Source of the DNA: Entoloma clypeatum
Taxonomy: Eukaryota > Basidiomycota > Agaricomycetes > Agaricales > Entolomataceae
Assembly: GCA_963565915.1 (NCBI GenBank)
Contig: OY751490.1
Location: forward strand, 1,302,001-1,366,000
DNA: 64,000 bases
Direction of reading: 5' to 3'
How positions within the stretch are numbered: position 1 is the stretch's first letter; each line of letters starts with the position of its first letter. The translations under genes and the position numbers were made by a program. Shown piece by piece: positions 43,773 to 56,407 of the stretch. Below the pieces are notes generated by a model, which did not search any database, was not told the origin of the DNA, and saw only the letters and a list, made by a program, of their open reading frames with translations.

Positions 43773-44173
43773 TGTTATGCTTAACAAACCGTTCCAAGGT
43801 TCAGGCAGAGTATGCAGGAAGTGGAAAGGCAAAGAGCAATGTGATTGCTAAATCTAAGGAATCTACTAGAGTACAAGAGGTTTATATAGGTGCTGACTAT
43901 AGGCGGTAGCGGATGAGTCAGTACTGTGGAAGGCAGTGCGCATGAGTAAGGTGACTGCGGAAGGCTATGTACAATGAGTAAGCTGACTGTGGAAAGCGAG
44001 TCAGCGCGGGAGCGAAGTATACTAAGGGGGATGACAAAGTAAGGTAGTGAGTCAGACTGGGAATCGAAGGTTGTGAAAGTAGACATTAGACATAGTAAGC
44101 TCGTAAGAGGGCGCCGAGTCAGGCCAATAAGTAAAAGTGATGACGTTGTCCACATACCATAGAGTCCATAACA
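43773..44173 (-). repeat. 3' LTR of G4
   Basis: In window orientation TGTTATGCTTAAC ... GTCCATAACA, 401 bp. A polypurine tract on the coding strand (ggcgaggggaacatg side, 44174-44184) follows. Close relatives: 54824-55225 and 56408-56808. Confidence 0.95.
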
Positions 44174-44207
44174 TGTTCCCCTCGCCAAGCTCTGTGTCCT
44201 CACAGAG

Positions 44208-44572
44208 TCATTGTCCCCATCCCTCATTGTTGTTGGGGTCGGACCAGTTCGGACTCTCCTTGAGGCTCCAATCATATATCAACTCCTCGTTGATGGCTAC
44301 GGCGAGTTCAAGGCCTTTGATGGCCAGCCAAATATATCGATGACGAGGGTGCTGGTGTAATTCCCGAGAATTTGTTTCTCTTTGGGAGTCGGGGCGACGG
44401 GGAGGTTGGACAGCGAATGAAGTCGGATATTCATCTGGCGATGAAGGAGGTCGGCAAGGGAAGTTTTGAGGGCATGGATTTGGTCTCTCATGGAGAGCGC
44501 TTCATTCATAAGGGTGGCAATGGCGGGGTTGATGTCGGTAGTGGAGGTGGAGGTAACGATGGTGTTTGACAT
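44208..44572 (-). pseudogene. G4 accessory ORF downstream of pol (ORF3 homologue)
   Basis: Starts at ATG 44572 (MSNTIVTSTSTTDIN) and follows G3 ORF3 closely (ALSMRDQIHALKTSLADLLH, TPKEKQILGNYT). Near 44345 a small deletion removes the stretch matching IENQRIR and shifts the frame. Downstream, the other frame continues to match (LELAVAINEELIYDWSLKE) and ends with the same GWGQ at 44208. The shared start, helices and end show that the ORF belongs to this family of elements and is not a chance frame. Confidence 0.75.
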
Positions 44573-44707
44573 GGCGGCGAGGATGGTTGAGAGATAGAAC
44601 AAGAATGGGGTGGTTATATTGGGCAGGGAAAAAGACTAGAGTGGGGAACTCGGTGTGTGGTTGACTGATGAAGGTCGATACTGCCATGGGTTTCGAGAAC
44701 TTGTCTT

Positions 44708-47616
44708 TTATCGTGGACGAGACGGGTTCTGCCAATGGAAATCACAGATCAAATCTTGAGCGTTCTGAACATTAGCTCAAGGTTCCCATCTGTTCTCTTC
44801 TGGACCATATCCTTCCCACTGGACGAGGTACTGGATCTTTCTGCGGAACTTTCGAGAGTCTAGGATCGTAGACACATGGTACTCTTCTCGTCCTTCGACG
44901 ATGATCAGATCAGGGGCTGGTTTCTTTTTCTGGATGGTGTACTTCGGAGTTTCATATGGTGACAACAGGGTCTCGTTAAACACAGGGTGAATCATTTTCC
45001 AAGTCTTCGGAAGATCAAGAAGGTACGTGCTAGCCCATTTCTTCTCTAGGACTTTGAATGGTCCATGTCGGAGTGCGTTGAGTTTCTTCAAGGGACGGTT
45101 AGTCCTGATGTTAGTCCCTTCCAGCCACACCTTGTCTCTGATGCGGTAGTTCCGAGACGGACTCCGTCGTGTATCAACTGTCTTCTTCATCTGATCCTGT
45201 GCTTGTTTCAGTGCTGCATTGGCTTCTTCTCATGCCTGTTTGAGTTTTTTCAAGAAGTCATTGGCAGCCGGATTGGTGTCTTCCAACACAAGTTCTCCCT
45301 TCCAAGGGTGTAAGCCATAGTTGAGATAGAATGGTGTGTGCTTCGTCGCCTGATGTTCTTTGTCATTGTACTGGAATTCAGTGATTGTGATCCATTCAGC
45401 CCAATCATCTTGCAGATGGTTAACGAAGTTTCATAAGAACACTTCTGTCTCCTGATGTGATCGTTCAGCCTGTCCATTGGTCTGTGGGTGGTACGCGGTG
45501 GACAGGTTCCTCTTGATCCCTAACATGCGGCAGAGTATCTCCATGAACTTCGCGGCGAACTGCAGTCCCCTATCGCTGATGATCTTCTTGGGGATCCCAT
45601 GAAGCTTCCATATCTGATCCCGATAGATCTTGGCTAATCCTTCAGCCGATAGTTCCACGGTTGTCGGAATGAGGTGAAGCATCTTTGAATGTCTATCCGT
45701 GATGACCAGAATTGCGTTTTTTTCCATCAGATTCTGGTATTGGTCCCACAACGTCGATTCCTATGTCTTCCCATGGGTGACTTGGCGCTGCATGGGGATG
45801 TAGCGGAGCATGTCGCTTCTGTCAGTTGATCTTGTTGCATTGACAAGTGTCGCAACCCTTCACGTACTTCTTCACATCATGCAGTATGGTAGGCCACCAG
45901 TAGGTGCGAGTGAGGAGTTCATGTGTCCGGTACTGTCCTGGATGTCCAGCCACTGGTGCATCGTGCGATTCAAACATCAGTTCTTGACGCAGTTGTGGGT
46001 CTGGTGGAACATAGACTTGTTCGCCTGCATATCTGATGCCATTTTCCTGTTGATACCAATGAGGATTCTTCTTTAGACCCTGGGCTACTTCTGTCTCCAT
46101 GCGGTTTGAACCCTTGATGCATGCAATCCATGGATTTTTGATGGTCGTGACATTTCCAATTTTGATGGAATCAGATGTTTCACCCCCTTCAAAGAATTGT
46201 TCCTCCATGAACATCTCCATATGTACCACATCTTCTGATTCCAATCGTTTCAAGAATAGTCCCTCCTTGAGCATTTGGTCACTGTCCTGTGGTTCGAGTT
46301 CCGCTTCATACCAGGGTAAGCGTGACAGGATGTCCGCTTTCGCATTGGTCTTGCCGGGCACATGCCGTAATTCGAAGTCATAGTCTTGTAACTTCATTTT
46401 CCAGCACCTTTGTTGTTGATTTAGGTCCTGAGGATGGCGGAAATACTCCAGGTTCTTGTGATCGGTTAAGATCTCAAAGCGCTCCCTGGCTTCAAGTAGA
46501 TAGTGTCTCCAATCTTTCAGTGCTTCCATGACTGCCAAGAGCTCTTTGTCGTATATCTCGTAATTTTGTTCAGCTATGGACATGGTCCGCGACAAGAACG
46601 CGATAGGATGCCATTTGTTGTCCTGCTTTTGACAGAGTACAGCCCCAATTGCATAGCCCAATGCATCAGTTTCAACCCAGAATTGTCCATCTGGTTTTGG
46701 TAATGCCAAGACTGGTGCTGACATGATCGCCTGTATGAGACCTTCAAATGCTTTTTGTTCCGTTGGTCCCCAAGTAAGCGTAGTGCCGCCTGTGAGCGCG
46801 GTGAGTGGTTTCGCGATGTTTGAGTACCCTTCAATGAAACATCGATAGAAGTTAGCAAACCCAAGGAACTTCTGAACTTCCTTTTTTGATGTGGGTGCCC
46901 GCCAGTTTCGAATCGTATCCACCTTCTCGGTTTCCATCTCAACATGTCCTTCACCAATGACATATCCCAATATGGGGCATTTTGTTACTTCCCAGAAACA
47001 CTTCTTCTCCTTCAGGAACAAGTCATTGTCCGATAGGATCTGCAGAATTTCTTCAGTGTTTCGCGCAAGTTCTTCCTTTGTTTTACCAATAACCACAATG
47101 TCATCCATGTAGATCATGCAGATGTGTCGGCGGATCTGGTCTCGGAATAGACTAGCCATCATCCGAGAGAATGTTCCCAGGGAGTTGCAAAGGCCGAAAA
47201 ACATGACCAATGGTTCAAACAATCCTCAACTGGTGAGGAAGACGGCCTTCCATTCATCGCCTTCCTTAATCCAGACATTGTTGTAACCCCACATGATGTT
47301 CATCTTATTGAAGTAGGCTGCATCTTTCAGCACATCCAAGAGGTCGGAGATGCGTGGGAGTGGGAACTTGTCTTTGACCGTAAATTTGTTGACCATGCGG
47401 TAGTCTTGTACCAATTGTTTGGAACCATCCTTCTTGTTGATGAAGAAACAAGGGGAGGCATAAGGGGATTTGGATGGGCGGATCTTTCCAGTTGCTAGAC
47501 CCTCATCGATGAAAGCATCCAATTCTTCTTGTTCCTTTTGTGTCATGGGATGACAGCTTCCAAGATAGGATCTCCAGGTTTCCATTTCTGATTTGACTTC
47601 TTTGGTGCATCTTTGT
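44708..47616 (-). pseudogene. G4 Pol, reverse transcriptase to chromodomain
   Basis: Reading down from 47616 one finds RT (SKQLVQDYRMVNKF, MIYMDDIVVIG), RNase H (VETDALGYAIGA), the integrase zinc domain and core (SDRGLQF, QTNGQAE), and a chromodomain ending at TAA 44708. TGA codons sit at 47226-47228, 45822-45824, about 45433, 45230-45232 and about 44779, all at Arg positions. The longest surviving frame is 466 codons (47222-45822). The start is cut by G5. Confidence 0.9.
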
Positions 47617-47915
47617 TGTTGAGGCGACACTAAGTCTGATGACGTTGCGAGCCCAAACTTGTGAACTTAGAGGAGAAACGTGGAAAGATGAGAAAGGTGC
47701 TGTATTGCCAAGAGACCCAGCGGGAATCTCAAGAGAACAAGCTATCGAATACAAGTGAAAGTACCCTACTTATATATGTAAATACCATGAGGCTGCGTTG
47801 AGGCAGCGTCATGCTGCGCGATAATGATAAGATGTCCTCATGTACGATATGATGTAGATAAGATAAGATTGAGATAAGATAAGATAAAGTGGAAAGTGAA
47901 AATACGATCATAACA
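47617..47915 (-). repeat. 3' LTR of G5
   Basis: TGTTGAGGCGAC ... GATCATAACA in window orientation, 299 bp, with the polypurine tract (complement of acccccttt, 47919-47927) next to it. About nine differences from the 5' LTR, seven at CpG sites. Confidence 0.95.
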
Positions 47916-47926
47916 TTACCCCCTTT

Positions 47927-50900
47927 CTAGATCTCGACTTCCAGGCGAGATATGATGTCGTCCGGGATGTCCGTGAAATTCTCATATGGTTTAAATTCCA
48001 ATCCTTCAAAGATGTTTGCGCGTAAGTGCCAGGGTGCATTCAGGTTTAATTTAAAGAAGTCCTCCACTGCTTTCTTGGCATGTTCTAGGTGATCCTCGGG
48101 TTCCCACATGTTGTGGTCCGGAGTCAGACCTTCCCATTGCACTAAATATTCCAGCTTTCCTCTCTTCAACCTTGAGTCAATAACTTTAGCGACATTGTAC
48201 TCCTCTTTGCCATTGATAACTGTCAGGTTTGGTGCCTGCATCCTTTGTGATATAAATAGTGGTTCTTTAAATAATCGGACCCGTGATACATTGATAACCG
48301 GGTGGATTTTCCATGACTTCGGCAATTTAAGTTCCACCGCGTGTGACGAAATGATTTTGGTTATGGTATAGGATCCAATCCATCGTTCGGCAAGTTTCTT
48401 TAAGGGTCGGTTCAACTTTAGATCTTTAGTCGATAACCAAACTTTGTCACCAACTTTGTAAACCAGTGCATCTCCTCGTTTCAGGTTCGCATACCATTCC
48501 ATCTCCTCTCATGCTTTTACTAGCACCACTTCTGCCTCCTCATGAATCTTTTTCATTCGCTCCGCGAATTCTTTTGCCGGTTCTGATTTTTCTACCCTCC
48601 AAGGTTCTACACCCATCCTAGGGTTAAATCCATAATTTACATAGAACGGCGAAAACTGAGTTGCCGTGTGAATTTTATTATTATAGGCAAATTCTGCAGT
48701 TGCCATCCATTCGGGCCAATCTATTTGCCGATGGGAGATAAATGATCTGAGATATGTATTGCTCCAATTCCTGGTTGATGTGTTCTGTCTGTCTGTCTGT
48801 CTGCGGATGATATGCCGTTGATAATCTAGTTGTGATTCCCAATATTTTATTTAAATATTGCCGCGAATTGTGGTCCGCGATCTGATGTTAACAATTCTGG
48901 AAGTCCATGCAGTTTCCAGACTTCATCCTGATATAATTTAGCTAATCCTTCTGCTGAGACTTCATCGCGTGTTTTGATAAAGTGTGATTGCTTAGTGGAT
49001 CTGCAAGCCACAACTAATACTGTGTTGTACCCCTGAGCTTCTGGGAGTCCTACAATAAAATCTGCCGTAACGTGTTTCCATGGTCCTGCATGTTCCGTGT
49101 TTGCTTTTAATTTACTGGCTAGTGGTTGAGGCACGTTTTTTGATCATTGACATCTGTCGCAGCCCTCGACATATGTTTTGACCATGTTTGTGATTCCGGG
49201 CCACCAATAATTACGCGTAACTAATTCCAGGGTTTTCCATTGACCCGGATGTCCAGCGACTGGACTGTCGTGATGTAACTTAATAATTTCCACCCTAAGT
49301 TCCTGATCCTTTGGAACGTAAACCTTTCCTCTGTGCAACCATAAACCCTGCTCCTCATGCCATTCCTCCGCTCGTAATGTTTTTTTCTTTGTTTTCTTTA
49401 GTTCTTCCACCACTTTGAGCACTTGCTCATCAAACTCTTTTGCATCCCTGATGCGTTTCAATAGTTTAGTTTCTTCTCCATCAATAAGTAGATGTCCCCG
49501 ATCCATTGCACGCAAGTGGAAATATTCGGGTTTCAATAGTGTTACATCCTCATTGTCATTTTCTACCCCCTTTCTATGGTCGACTCTTCTTGAAAGAGCG
49601 TCTGCCTTCCCCATTGAAGTTCCTGCCTTGTGTATTAATTTAAAGTTGAAACGTGTTAGATACAATGCCCAATGTGCTTGTCTGCGATTAAGCTTTCGAC
49701 CCTGCATGAAGTATTCCAGATTTTTGTGATCGGTCCAGATCTCAACCTCATATTTGGCTCCTTCAAGGTGGTGTCTCCATGCTTCCAGCACTTGAATTAT
49801 ACCCAGCATTTCTTTATCGTGTACGTCATAATTTCTTTCTACGTCATTTAATCCTTTAGATAAAAAGGCGCATGGCCTCCATTTCTCATCCTCACATTCC
49901 ATAGATAGAATCGCTCCCGTGGCGAAGTCCGATGCGTCTGATTCTACTCTTAACTTCCGATCCGGATCGGGAGATATCAATATGGGTGCTTATATAAATA
50001 AGTTTTTTAGCATGTCAAATGCTTCCTCCTGTTCCGTACTCCATTTCCATACCATGTCCTTCCTTGTTAATTTATGTAATGGTCCGGCCACTTTAGAGAA
50101 GTCCTTGACGAATCTCCGATAGAAATTGGCGAGTCCAAGGAATGATTGTACTTCCTTGACTTTAGTCGGTGTCGGCCATTGTTTGATGGCGTTCACTTTC
50201 GAAGGGTCCATCCAAATTCCGTCTTTCCCAATAATTAATCCCAAGAACTCTATTTTGTCTCTATCAAAGAAACATTTTTCTGGTTTCAAGAATAAATCGT
50301 TCTCTCGTAATCTTTTCAAAACTTCTTCCACTATGGTGTCGTGCCCTTCCTCTCCTTCTGTTGCCACCAATATATCATTGATATAAATAACCACATATCC
50401 TTGGTCGATCAAGTCCCTAAAGATATCATTCATCATGGTCTGGAACGTGCTCGGGGAATTATTCAGTCCAAAAAACATGACTGTCGGTTAAAAGGCTCCA
50501 TCAGGGGTCGTAAATGCCGCTTTCCACTCATCTCCTTCCTTGATGCGCACATTGTTGTAGCCCCATCTGAGATCCATCTTGGTGAATCTTTTCTTCCCTT
50601 TTAACTTATCGATCAACTCCGGGATCAATGGGAGTGGATAATTATTGCGGACGGTCCAGCTGTTAATATGTCGGTAATCCTGTACCATTCGTTTCTTTCC
50701 ATCCTTTTTGGGTATAAAGAATACTGGCGAAGTTTGTGGTGACTTGGTAGGTCGAATATATCCTTTGCGTAATTGATCGTCCACGAATTCAGATACTTCC
50801 TTCCTTTCATCCAGTGACAAGGGATAGACTTTGGCCGTTTTTGGTACGAAATCTGGCTTTAAGTCTATGACGTGATCCCATGGTTTCCGGACTGGCAACC

Positions 50901-51851
50901 TTTCCGATGCTTTCTTTTCAAAGACTGATAGATATTCGTGATATTTCCGGGGAACAACCTGTTCCGCTGGTACTTCATCTGAGGGTTCTTTCTTAGCTGC
51001 TCTGAGCATGTGGATTATTTCCTCCTCCACCTCTTCTTCATTTCCTTCTACTACTTCTTCCATTCTTCCACCCCATCTGGTCCTTGCAGTTTTATTTAAA
51101 TAATGTGTTCGACACATGCCACATTCCTCTGGATATCTTGATAGTTTAATCTCCACTTTTTCCCAAGCGATTTCTGGATTATGGTGTTTCAGCCAGGTAT
51201 GTCCAACAATGATTTTGGCTTTCCCTAGGTTGCACGCTTCAAACACTGCTATCTCCATGTGTCCCTTATACCACATAGCCATGACTGCTTCATGTGTGAT
51301 CAAACCTCCTTGATTAAGCATGCCATCAATGTTGTAGACCCGGATGGGGAAAGGTAGTTCCCTTGATTTAATATTGTTCCTTTTGGCGAAATCCAGATCA
51401 ATGAACATTCCTGTCGCCCCTGAGTCCAATAATGCATCAACATCAAAGGTGTGTTTGTCCTGCAATGTTTCCAGCATGATTTTCATCATAAGCTCTTTTT
51501 CCAAAGAAGCGGATCGAATAAAAGATGGTTCCCCCATAGAGTCTGTTTGCCTAGTTAAAGTATCTGATTCTTCGCAACAGGGAATTAAGCATTTGTCCGT
51601 AAGGGCCGAACCAAGCCTCGTTTCCGAGGGCTCCCCAATGATATAGTTTACAAGTGTATCTAAGTCTGATTCATCTTTTTTTGGTTTTTCTCTCCTAGGT
51701 TTATCTAACAGTATTTTATTGTATGTAACTGCTGCATCCAAAAGTTTCTGAAACCATGATTTTACAGTGTCCTTATGTATATAAGAGTCTATAGGCAATT
51801 GTTCATAACGATTTGTCAGAGCCAGCGGGGGAATTACTGGTTGATGTTCAC
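47927..51851 (-). pseudogene. G5 Pol, broken
   Basis: Domain order and wording follow G2: protease LLDSGATG about 51430, reverse transcriptase VVIYINDILVATEG about 50385 (YIND instead of YIDD), RNase H about 49930, integrase, and chromodomain about 48200-48080. Breaks include a stop at 50488 (AF-stop-P), two stops near 49984, TGA at 49144-49146 (Arg before SKNVPQ), a 10-base deletion near 48855 and TGA at 48509-48511 (Arg of AREEME). The first two thirds are open for 436 codons. Confidence 0.9.
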
Positions 51852-52908
51852 AAAACCCTGCTGCCCTGCAGCTTGTCCATTGGGATTCGGCGCAGGCGCG
51901 CCAATCACACCCATTTGACCATTTGTGGCTTGACGTGCTTGACGCCTTGCCGTTATCTGTCTCAGAATTTCTTCCTCCTCATGTTCATCAATTTGTTCGA
52001 TCATTGCCGCTTGTACCCTGCGCTGCAGCTGCCTGCATTCTCGAGCGAAATGCCCTTGTCCACCACAGTTATAGCAATTTCCAGGAGCTCATCGCTGGTT
52101 CCTGTCAACATTCATCGCATTTGGATCACGTCTTTGTTGCTGTTGACCGTTTTGCTGGGGACGGTACCCTCCATTCTGTTGTTGCCCAAAGGGCCTTCCG
52201 AAATTATTCTGGCCTTGCAGCCGCGGTGCTTGCTGATTCTGGGGGCGATTTCCCCATTGGTTCCCTTGTCTTTGAGGTCCCTGCCTCATTCCTTGCCTCA
52301 TGGCATAATTTTCTTCAGCCCTTCCGATGGCTGAGATTTCTTCGACAGTTTCCTGCATGGTGTCCTGCCACCTTCCTTGCTGAAACAATTGTTGTACGAT
52401 TGAGTCCCAGGCATTTCTCTCTAATAAGGAAATCCCATGATGATCCTCAATTTTCCCTTTGACCACCAGTGTTCCAAACTGCGTGATCCAGTCGTCTGTT
52501 TTCATCTGGTTCTGTTTGAACCCCTCAATCTTTGCTCTGGCCCATTCCACTTCAGTGGTAGGGCGAAACCTTGTGGTAATCTCATAGACTAAATTTCGAT
52601 ACGTTGGCCAATCATTCGATTCCATGCATTGGGTGAGTCGTCTTTCCCCATATGTTCCTGCAATCGGTCCATCTAATCGGGACCCAGACTGTGATACAGA
52701 CTTCATCATCCCCATGTAGCAAATCTCGATTTACTCAGATCCATGTGAGCATTTTTGCCCACCATCCCGAAAACAGGGGTCAGGATCCATTATATTTGCC
52801 GGGATCTGCGGCTATTTTGATTCTTCAGCCTGGTCGGGGGCGAGGAGGTGGCGCAACGGGGGGTTCATGATGTTCGGGGGCTTCATTCTGAAGATCTTGG
52901 TTGTCCAT
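51834..52908 (-). pseudogene. G5 Gag, broken
   Basis: Starts at ATG 52908 (MDNQDLQNEAPEH). TGA codons follow within the first 60 residues (the G2 GRRLEIAADP region reads G-stop-RIKIAADP), then a frame break before ERRLTQCMESNDW. From 52715 to 52089 the capsid part is open. The zinc knuckle CYNCGGQGHFAREC is present at about 52030-52075. The end of the frame retains the slippery heptamer and the same TAA as G2. Confidence 0.85.
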
Positions 52909-53472
52909 GTTGGTGTTCAGATTGGGGGGGTGTTTTTGGTTTGAACAATAGTACCTTACATCGGGCACACGACTCTGTTCTGACGCTTAGGCGAAAAAAA
53001 ATCTGAAAAGAAAACCCAAAGAGCGATCTGTCTACCCAGGCAGTCGGGATGCCCGAATAGAGGAAGATCTAGGAAAGATGAAGTCCATGTGGTCAATACC
53101 CCTATGCGTGCTGGACTGGTCGAATCGAGATGTCGAAGAGTCAGGGATTGGAACACCTGTTGCGAACTAGATGTGTATGGTCTTCTCTCTCCAAACCGTC
53201 ACACGTGCCAGCAACTTCCCCAAAGGTTAGATGTGTCGGCCTTTGGTCACCTCGACACGGGATGGGCTCAACATTTCCCTGTGTGTCTCAAACGGCAATG
53301 CTAGTTATAATGGGTGTACCAAGTGTTTCTCTTCTTATCCCTGAAGTCTGGGAGGTCCCCCTTAATGCTAGGGTCCGCATATAGTACTTTTGACAAAAAA
53401 GCACGAAACGGCGAGGTTGAAATGGAGGAAAGGGAAGTGAGTTTGGGCAGGCAAGTTTAGACCTTGTTCTTC

Positions 53473-53771
53473 TGTTGAGGCGACGCTAAGTCTGACGATG
53501 TTGTGAGCCCAAACTTCTGAACTTAGAGGAGAAACGTGGAAAGATGAGAAAGGTGCTGTATTGCCAAGAGACTCAGCAGGAATCTCAAGAGAACAAGCTA
53601 TCGAATACAAGTGAAAGTACCCTACTTATATATGTAAATACCATGAGGCTGCGTTGAGGCAGCATCATGCTGCGCGATAATGATAAGATGTCCTCATGTA
53701 CGATATGATGTAGATAAGATAAGATTGAGATAAGATAAGATAAAGTGGAAAGTGAAAATATGATCATAACA
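53473..53771 (-). repeat. 5' LTR of G5
   Basis: 299 bp, same ends as 47617-47915. Shares the agataagataag tract and the caagagactcagc region with the G2 LTR, but is clearly diverged from it. Confidence 0.95.
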
Positions 53772-54365
53772 TTTGTCACGTACTTCAACCATGCGAACCC
53801 GGTGTTTGCGACCATCAAGGTTAACCCTGAAATCCGAATGTTTGGTTCGGCATGTAGTTGGACACTGGTTGAACATCACAGCACCAGTCTTCCAATTGAT
53901 CATAGGGTTGTGGTGTACCAACCAGTCATGTCCCAAGAGCATGTCTGTTCTCCCAATGTCCAGCACCATCGCTTCCATGGTTTCCTGATGTGTTCCCAAA
54001 TCCAGCTTGACTTCAGCAAGTTGGTTCGCTCTCTGTTGTCGATTTGGTGATCCATCCGCATTTAGAATTGCTATGGACGGTATTCCTCACGTAGGGAGGT
54101 TCTGTTCACGTACTATTCTGGGATGGATGCATGTGCGTTCACATCCACTATCAACCTCAGGTCGAATGACCTTTGGTCCTCGTCGTGTTTTGAGCTGAGC
54201 TAACAGCCTGATTTCTCATCATTTTGGAGGTTTGTCTCCCTTCACAATCTTAGTCGACGCAGCGGCTCACTTGGCAGGGATGACATAGGTTCTATTGTCT
54301 GCAGTCATACAAGGCAAGCAAGTCTGTTTAATAGCTAGGGGTCGCGACTTAGCGTTGTTTAATCG
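53772..54365 (-). pseudogene. G4 Pol, protease part
   Basis: Continues the G4 reading upstream of G5. It contains the protease region (the counterpart of the G3 EVDSGCERTCIHP lies about 54150) and DIGRTDMLLGHDWLVHHNP at about 53930. It joins 47616 once G5 and one tttgt are removed. Confidence 0.85.
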
Positions 54366-55943
54366 GACCCTTCAGGAAAATCCTTCTAAGATTGTGGTTT
54401 CATCATTCTCGGCATCTTCTTCAGACACCTTCCTAACCCTTCCGGAGTTCTTCTTCAGCTTGCGGCAGTTGCGCGCAATATGGCCTTTTTGGTCGCAGTT
54501 GAAACACTTGCGACCATCTTTCTTCTTTGGAGCGCTGCAGTCTTTAGCGAGGTGACCAAAGCGTTGACAGTTGTAGCAACGGGCTACTCCTGCTTTGTCG
54601 ATCTCCATGGCCTTGCCCTGACCACCATAAGTGGTACCCGATCCGGTGCGCATGTCGCCGCCTCCTCGGATGACCAGTGCGTGTCCTTCCATCTGTCATC
54701 CCTTGTTTTGGATCTCCTTTGTGTAATCGGTGTACGTCTTGCCATCACTAGCCACTTGTTCAGAGATTCTGCGGTTGATGTTCTTTTCTAGGATGTATTT
54801 CCCAGTTTCTTCGCCAAGGTTTGTGTTATGCTTAACAAACCGTTCCAAGGTTCGGGCAGAGTATGCAGGAAAGTGGAAAGGCGAAGAGCAAAGTGATTGC
54901 TAAATCTAAGGAATCTACTATAGAACAAGAGGTTTATATAGGTACTGACTATAGGCGATAGCGGATGAGTCAGTACTGCGGAAGGCAGTGCGCATGAGTA
55001 AGGCGACTGCGGAAGGCTATGTACAGTGAGTAAGCTGACTGCGGAAAGCGAGTCAGCGCGGGAGCGAAGTATACTAAAGGGGATGACGAAGTAATGTAAT
55101 GAGTCAGACTGGGAACCAAAGGTTGCGAAAGTAGATATTAGACATAGTAAGTTTGTAAGAGGGCGCCGAGTCGGGCCGATAAGTAAAAGATATGACGTGG
55201 TCCTCATACCGTAGAGTCCGTAACAGTTTGACAGCTTCAAGAGCTCTTTGAATTCGTCCAAGAATTCATCAACGGTGCGTTTTTCCTGTCTCAGGACTTT
55301 GAGCCTCGCTTTGGCAGCAGCTGACTTGTTGGTGACAGAAAATCGTGTGGCGATATCATCAGAGAAACCTAGCCAGGTGATGTTCTCGTTGTCAATGGCA
55401 AGAGCATCTACAGTAACTTGTTACTGGCCCAGTGCTTGCCGGACCCTTCCATCATGCGGGATAGCACCTCAAGAATCTTCTGATCGTCTGTTAGGCTCTT
55501 TTGGAACCTGATGTATAGTTTGGTGGCTTTCCACCACTCGTCAAAGGTGTGTCTGTTCTTGAACATCCCAGGATCTTTGATGATCTTGGATGTATCCATT
55601 GTTTGTACTGCCAGAGCTTCTGCCATGTCTAGAGTCTGCGGAGGAGAAGAGGAGTCGGATTGTTGGGATGAAGATGGGGTTTGGGATACAGGTAAGGGTT
55701 GAAAATGAGTCCCTGTTCTAGGCGTCTGTTCAATATCTGACTGCGCGGAGTCAAAAGCAAATTCGTCAGGGGACTCATCGGCGGAATCGGTGGCAAAATG
55801 TTCGGGGGTAGATCTCTAAGGAATCTCTGTTCCTGCGCGTCTGTTGGTTGCGAGAAGGGGTCAAGTCTCTCGTTTCGTGCCCAACGGTTGTACTCTGTCT
55901 GTTGCTCGCCAGTGGTGAAGTGGGCGTAGATCTGTTCTTTCAA
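54366..55943 (-). pseudogene. G4 Gag, split by a solo LTR
   Basis: The upstream part (55943-55226) shows RWARNERLDPFSQPTDAQEQ and TFDEWWKATKLYIRFQ with frameshifts. The downstream part (54823-54366) has two zinc knuckles, CYNCQRFGHLAKDC and CFNCDQKGHIARNC. The parts join at LLKLSN/LGEE once 54824-55225 and one gtttg are removed. A TGA near 54694 replaces the Arg before QMEGH. Confidence 0.85.
54824..55225. mobile_element. Solo LTR of the G4 family
   Basis: A 402-bp LTR matching those of G4, flanked by a 5-bp target duplication gtttg (54819-54823 and 55226-55230) and no internal element sequence. It is best explained by a full insertion into G4 gag followed by LTR-LTR recombination. Confidence 0.95.
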
Positions 55944-56407
55944 GTAAGACGTGATGATGTGGCTCTGGGATGTCTCGATGTGAGCGTCCTAATCAATCTT
56001 CTGATAACGGTTGTCTGGACACCAATAAACTCTCTGATCTCTGTGATCCGACCTGTCTGAGGTCCTTCTTGAATGCGAAAGCTTTCGAGTTCGTTCTGTT
56101 GGGTGTTGTAACACACGATCTGGTGTTGTCAAGCAAGATGGATGCTCTCTGCTATCTCGCCGTGGGGGCGATGCTCATCGTTGTCTAGTTCTTCGTCAAG
56201 CACCTGCTGTAGGATGCGACAGATCTCCGATTCGATGTACTGCTGGATGAGTGTAAAATAGATACTGTCTTGAGGACTTAGCTCCTCCTGTTGGGCTTCT
56301 GGTGAGGCAAATGGGTTACTGGTGAAGTCTTCAAAGAAGCGCGATGTCTTGACTCATCTGGTAGTTGCTCTCTTCGCTCTGGGCGAACCTAACGAGATTT
56401 AGCAACT

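Larger units (their letters stand above)
47617..53771 (-). mobile_element. Ty3/gypsy chromovirus G5, degraded relative of G2
   Basis: A 6.15-kb minus-strand element with 299-bp LTRs and target duplication tttgt (47612-47616 and 53772-53776). Gag and pol are close relatives of G2 but carry stops, a small deletion and frameshifts. Confidence 0.95.
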
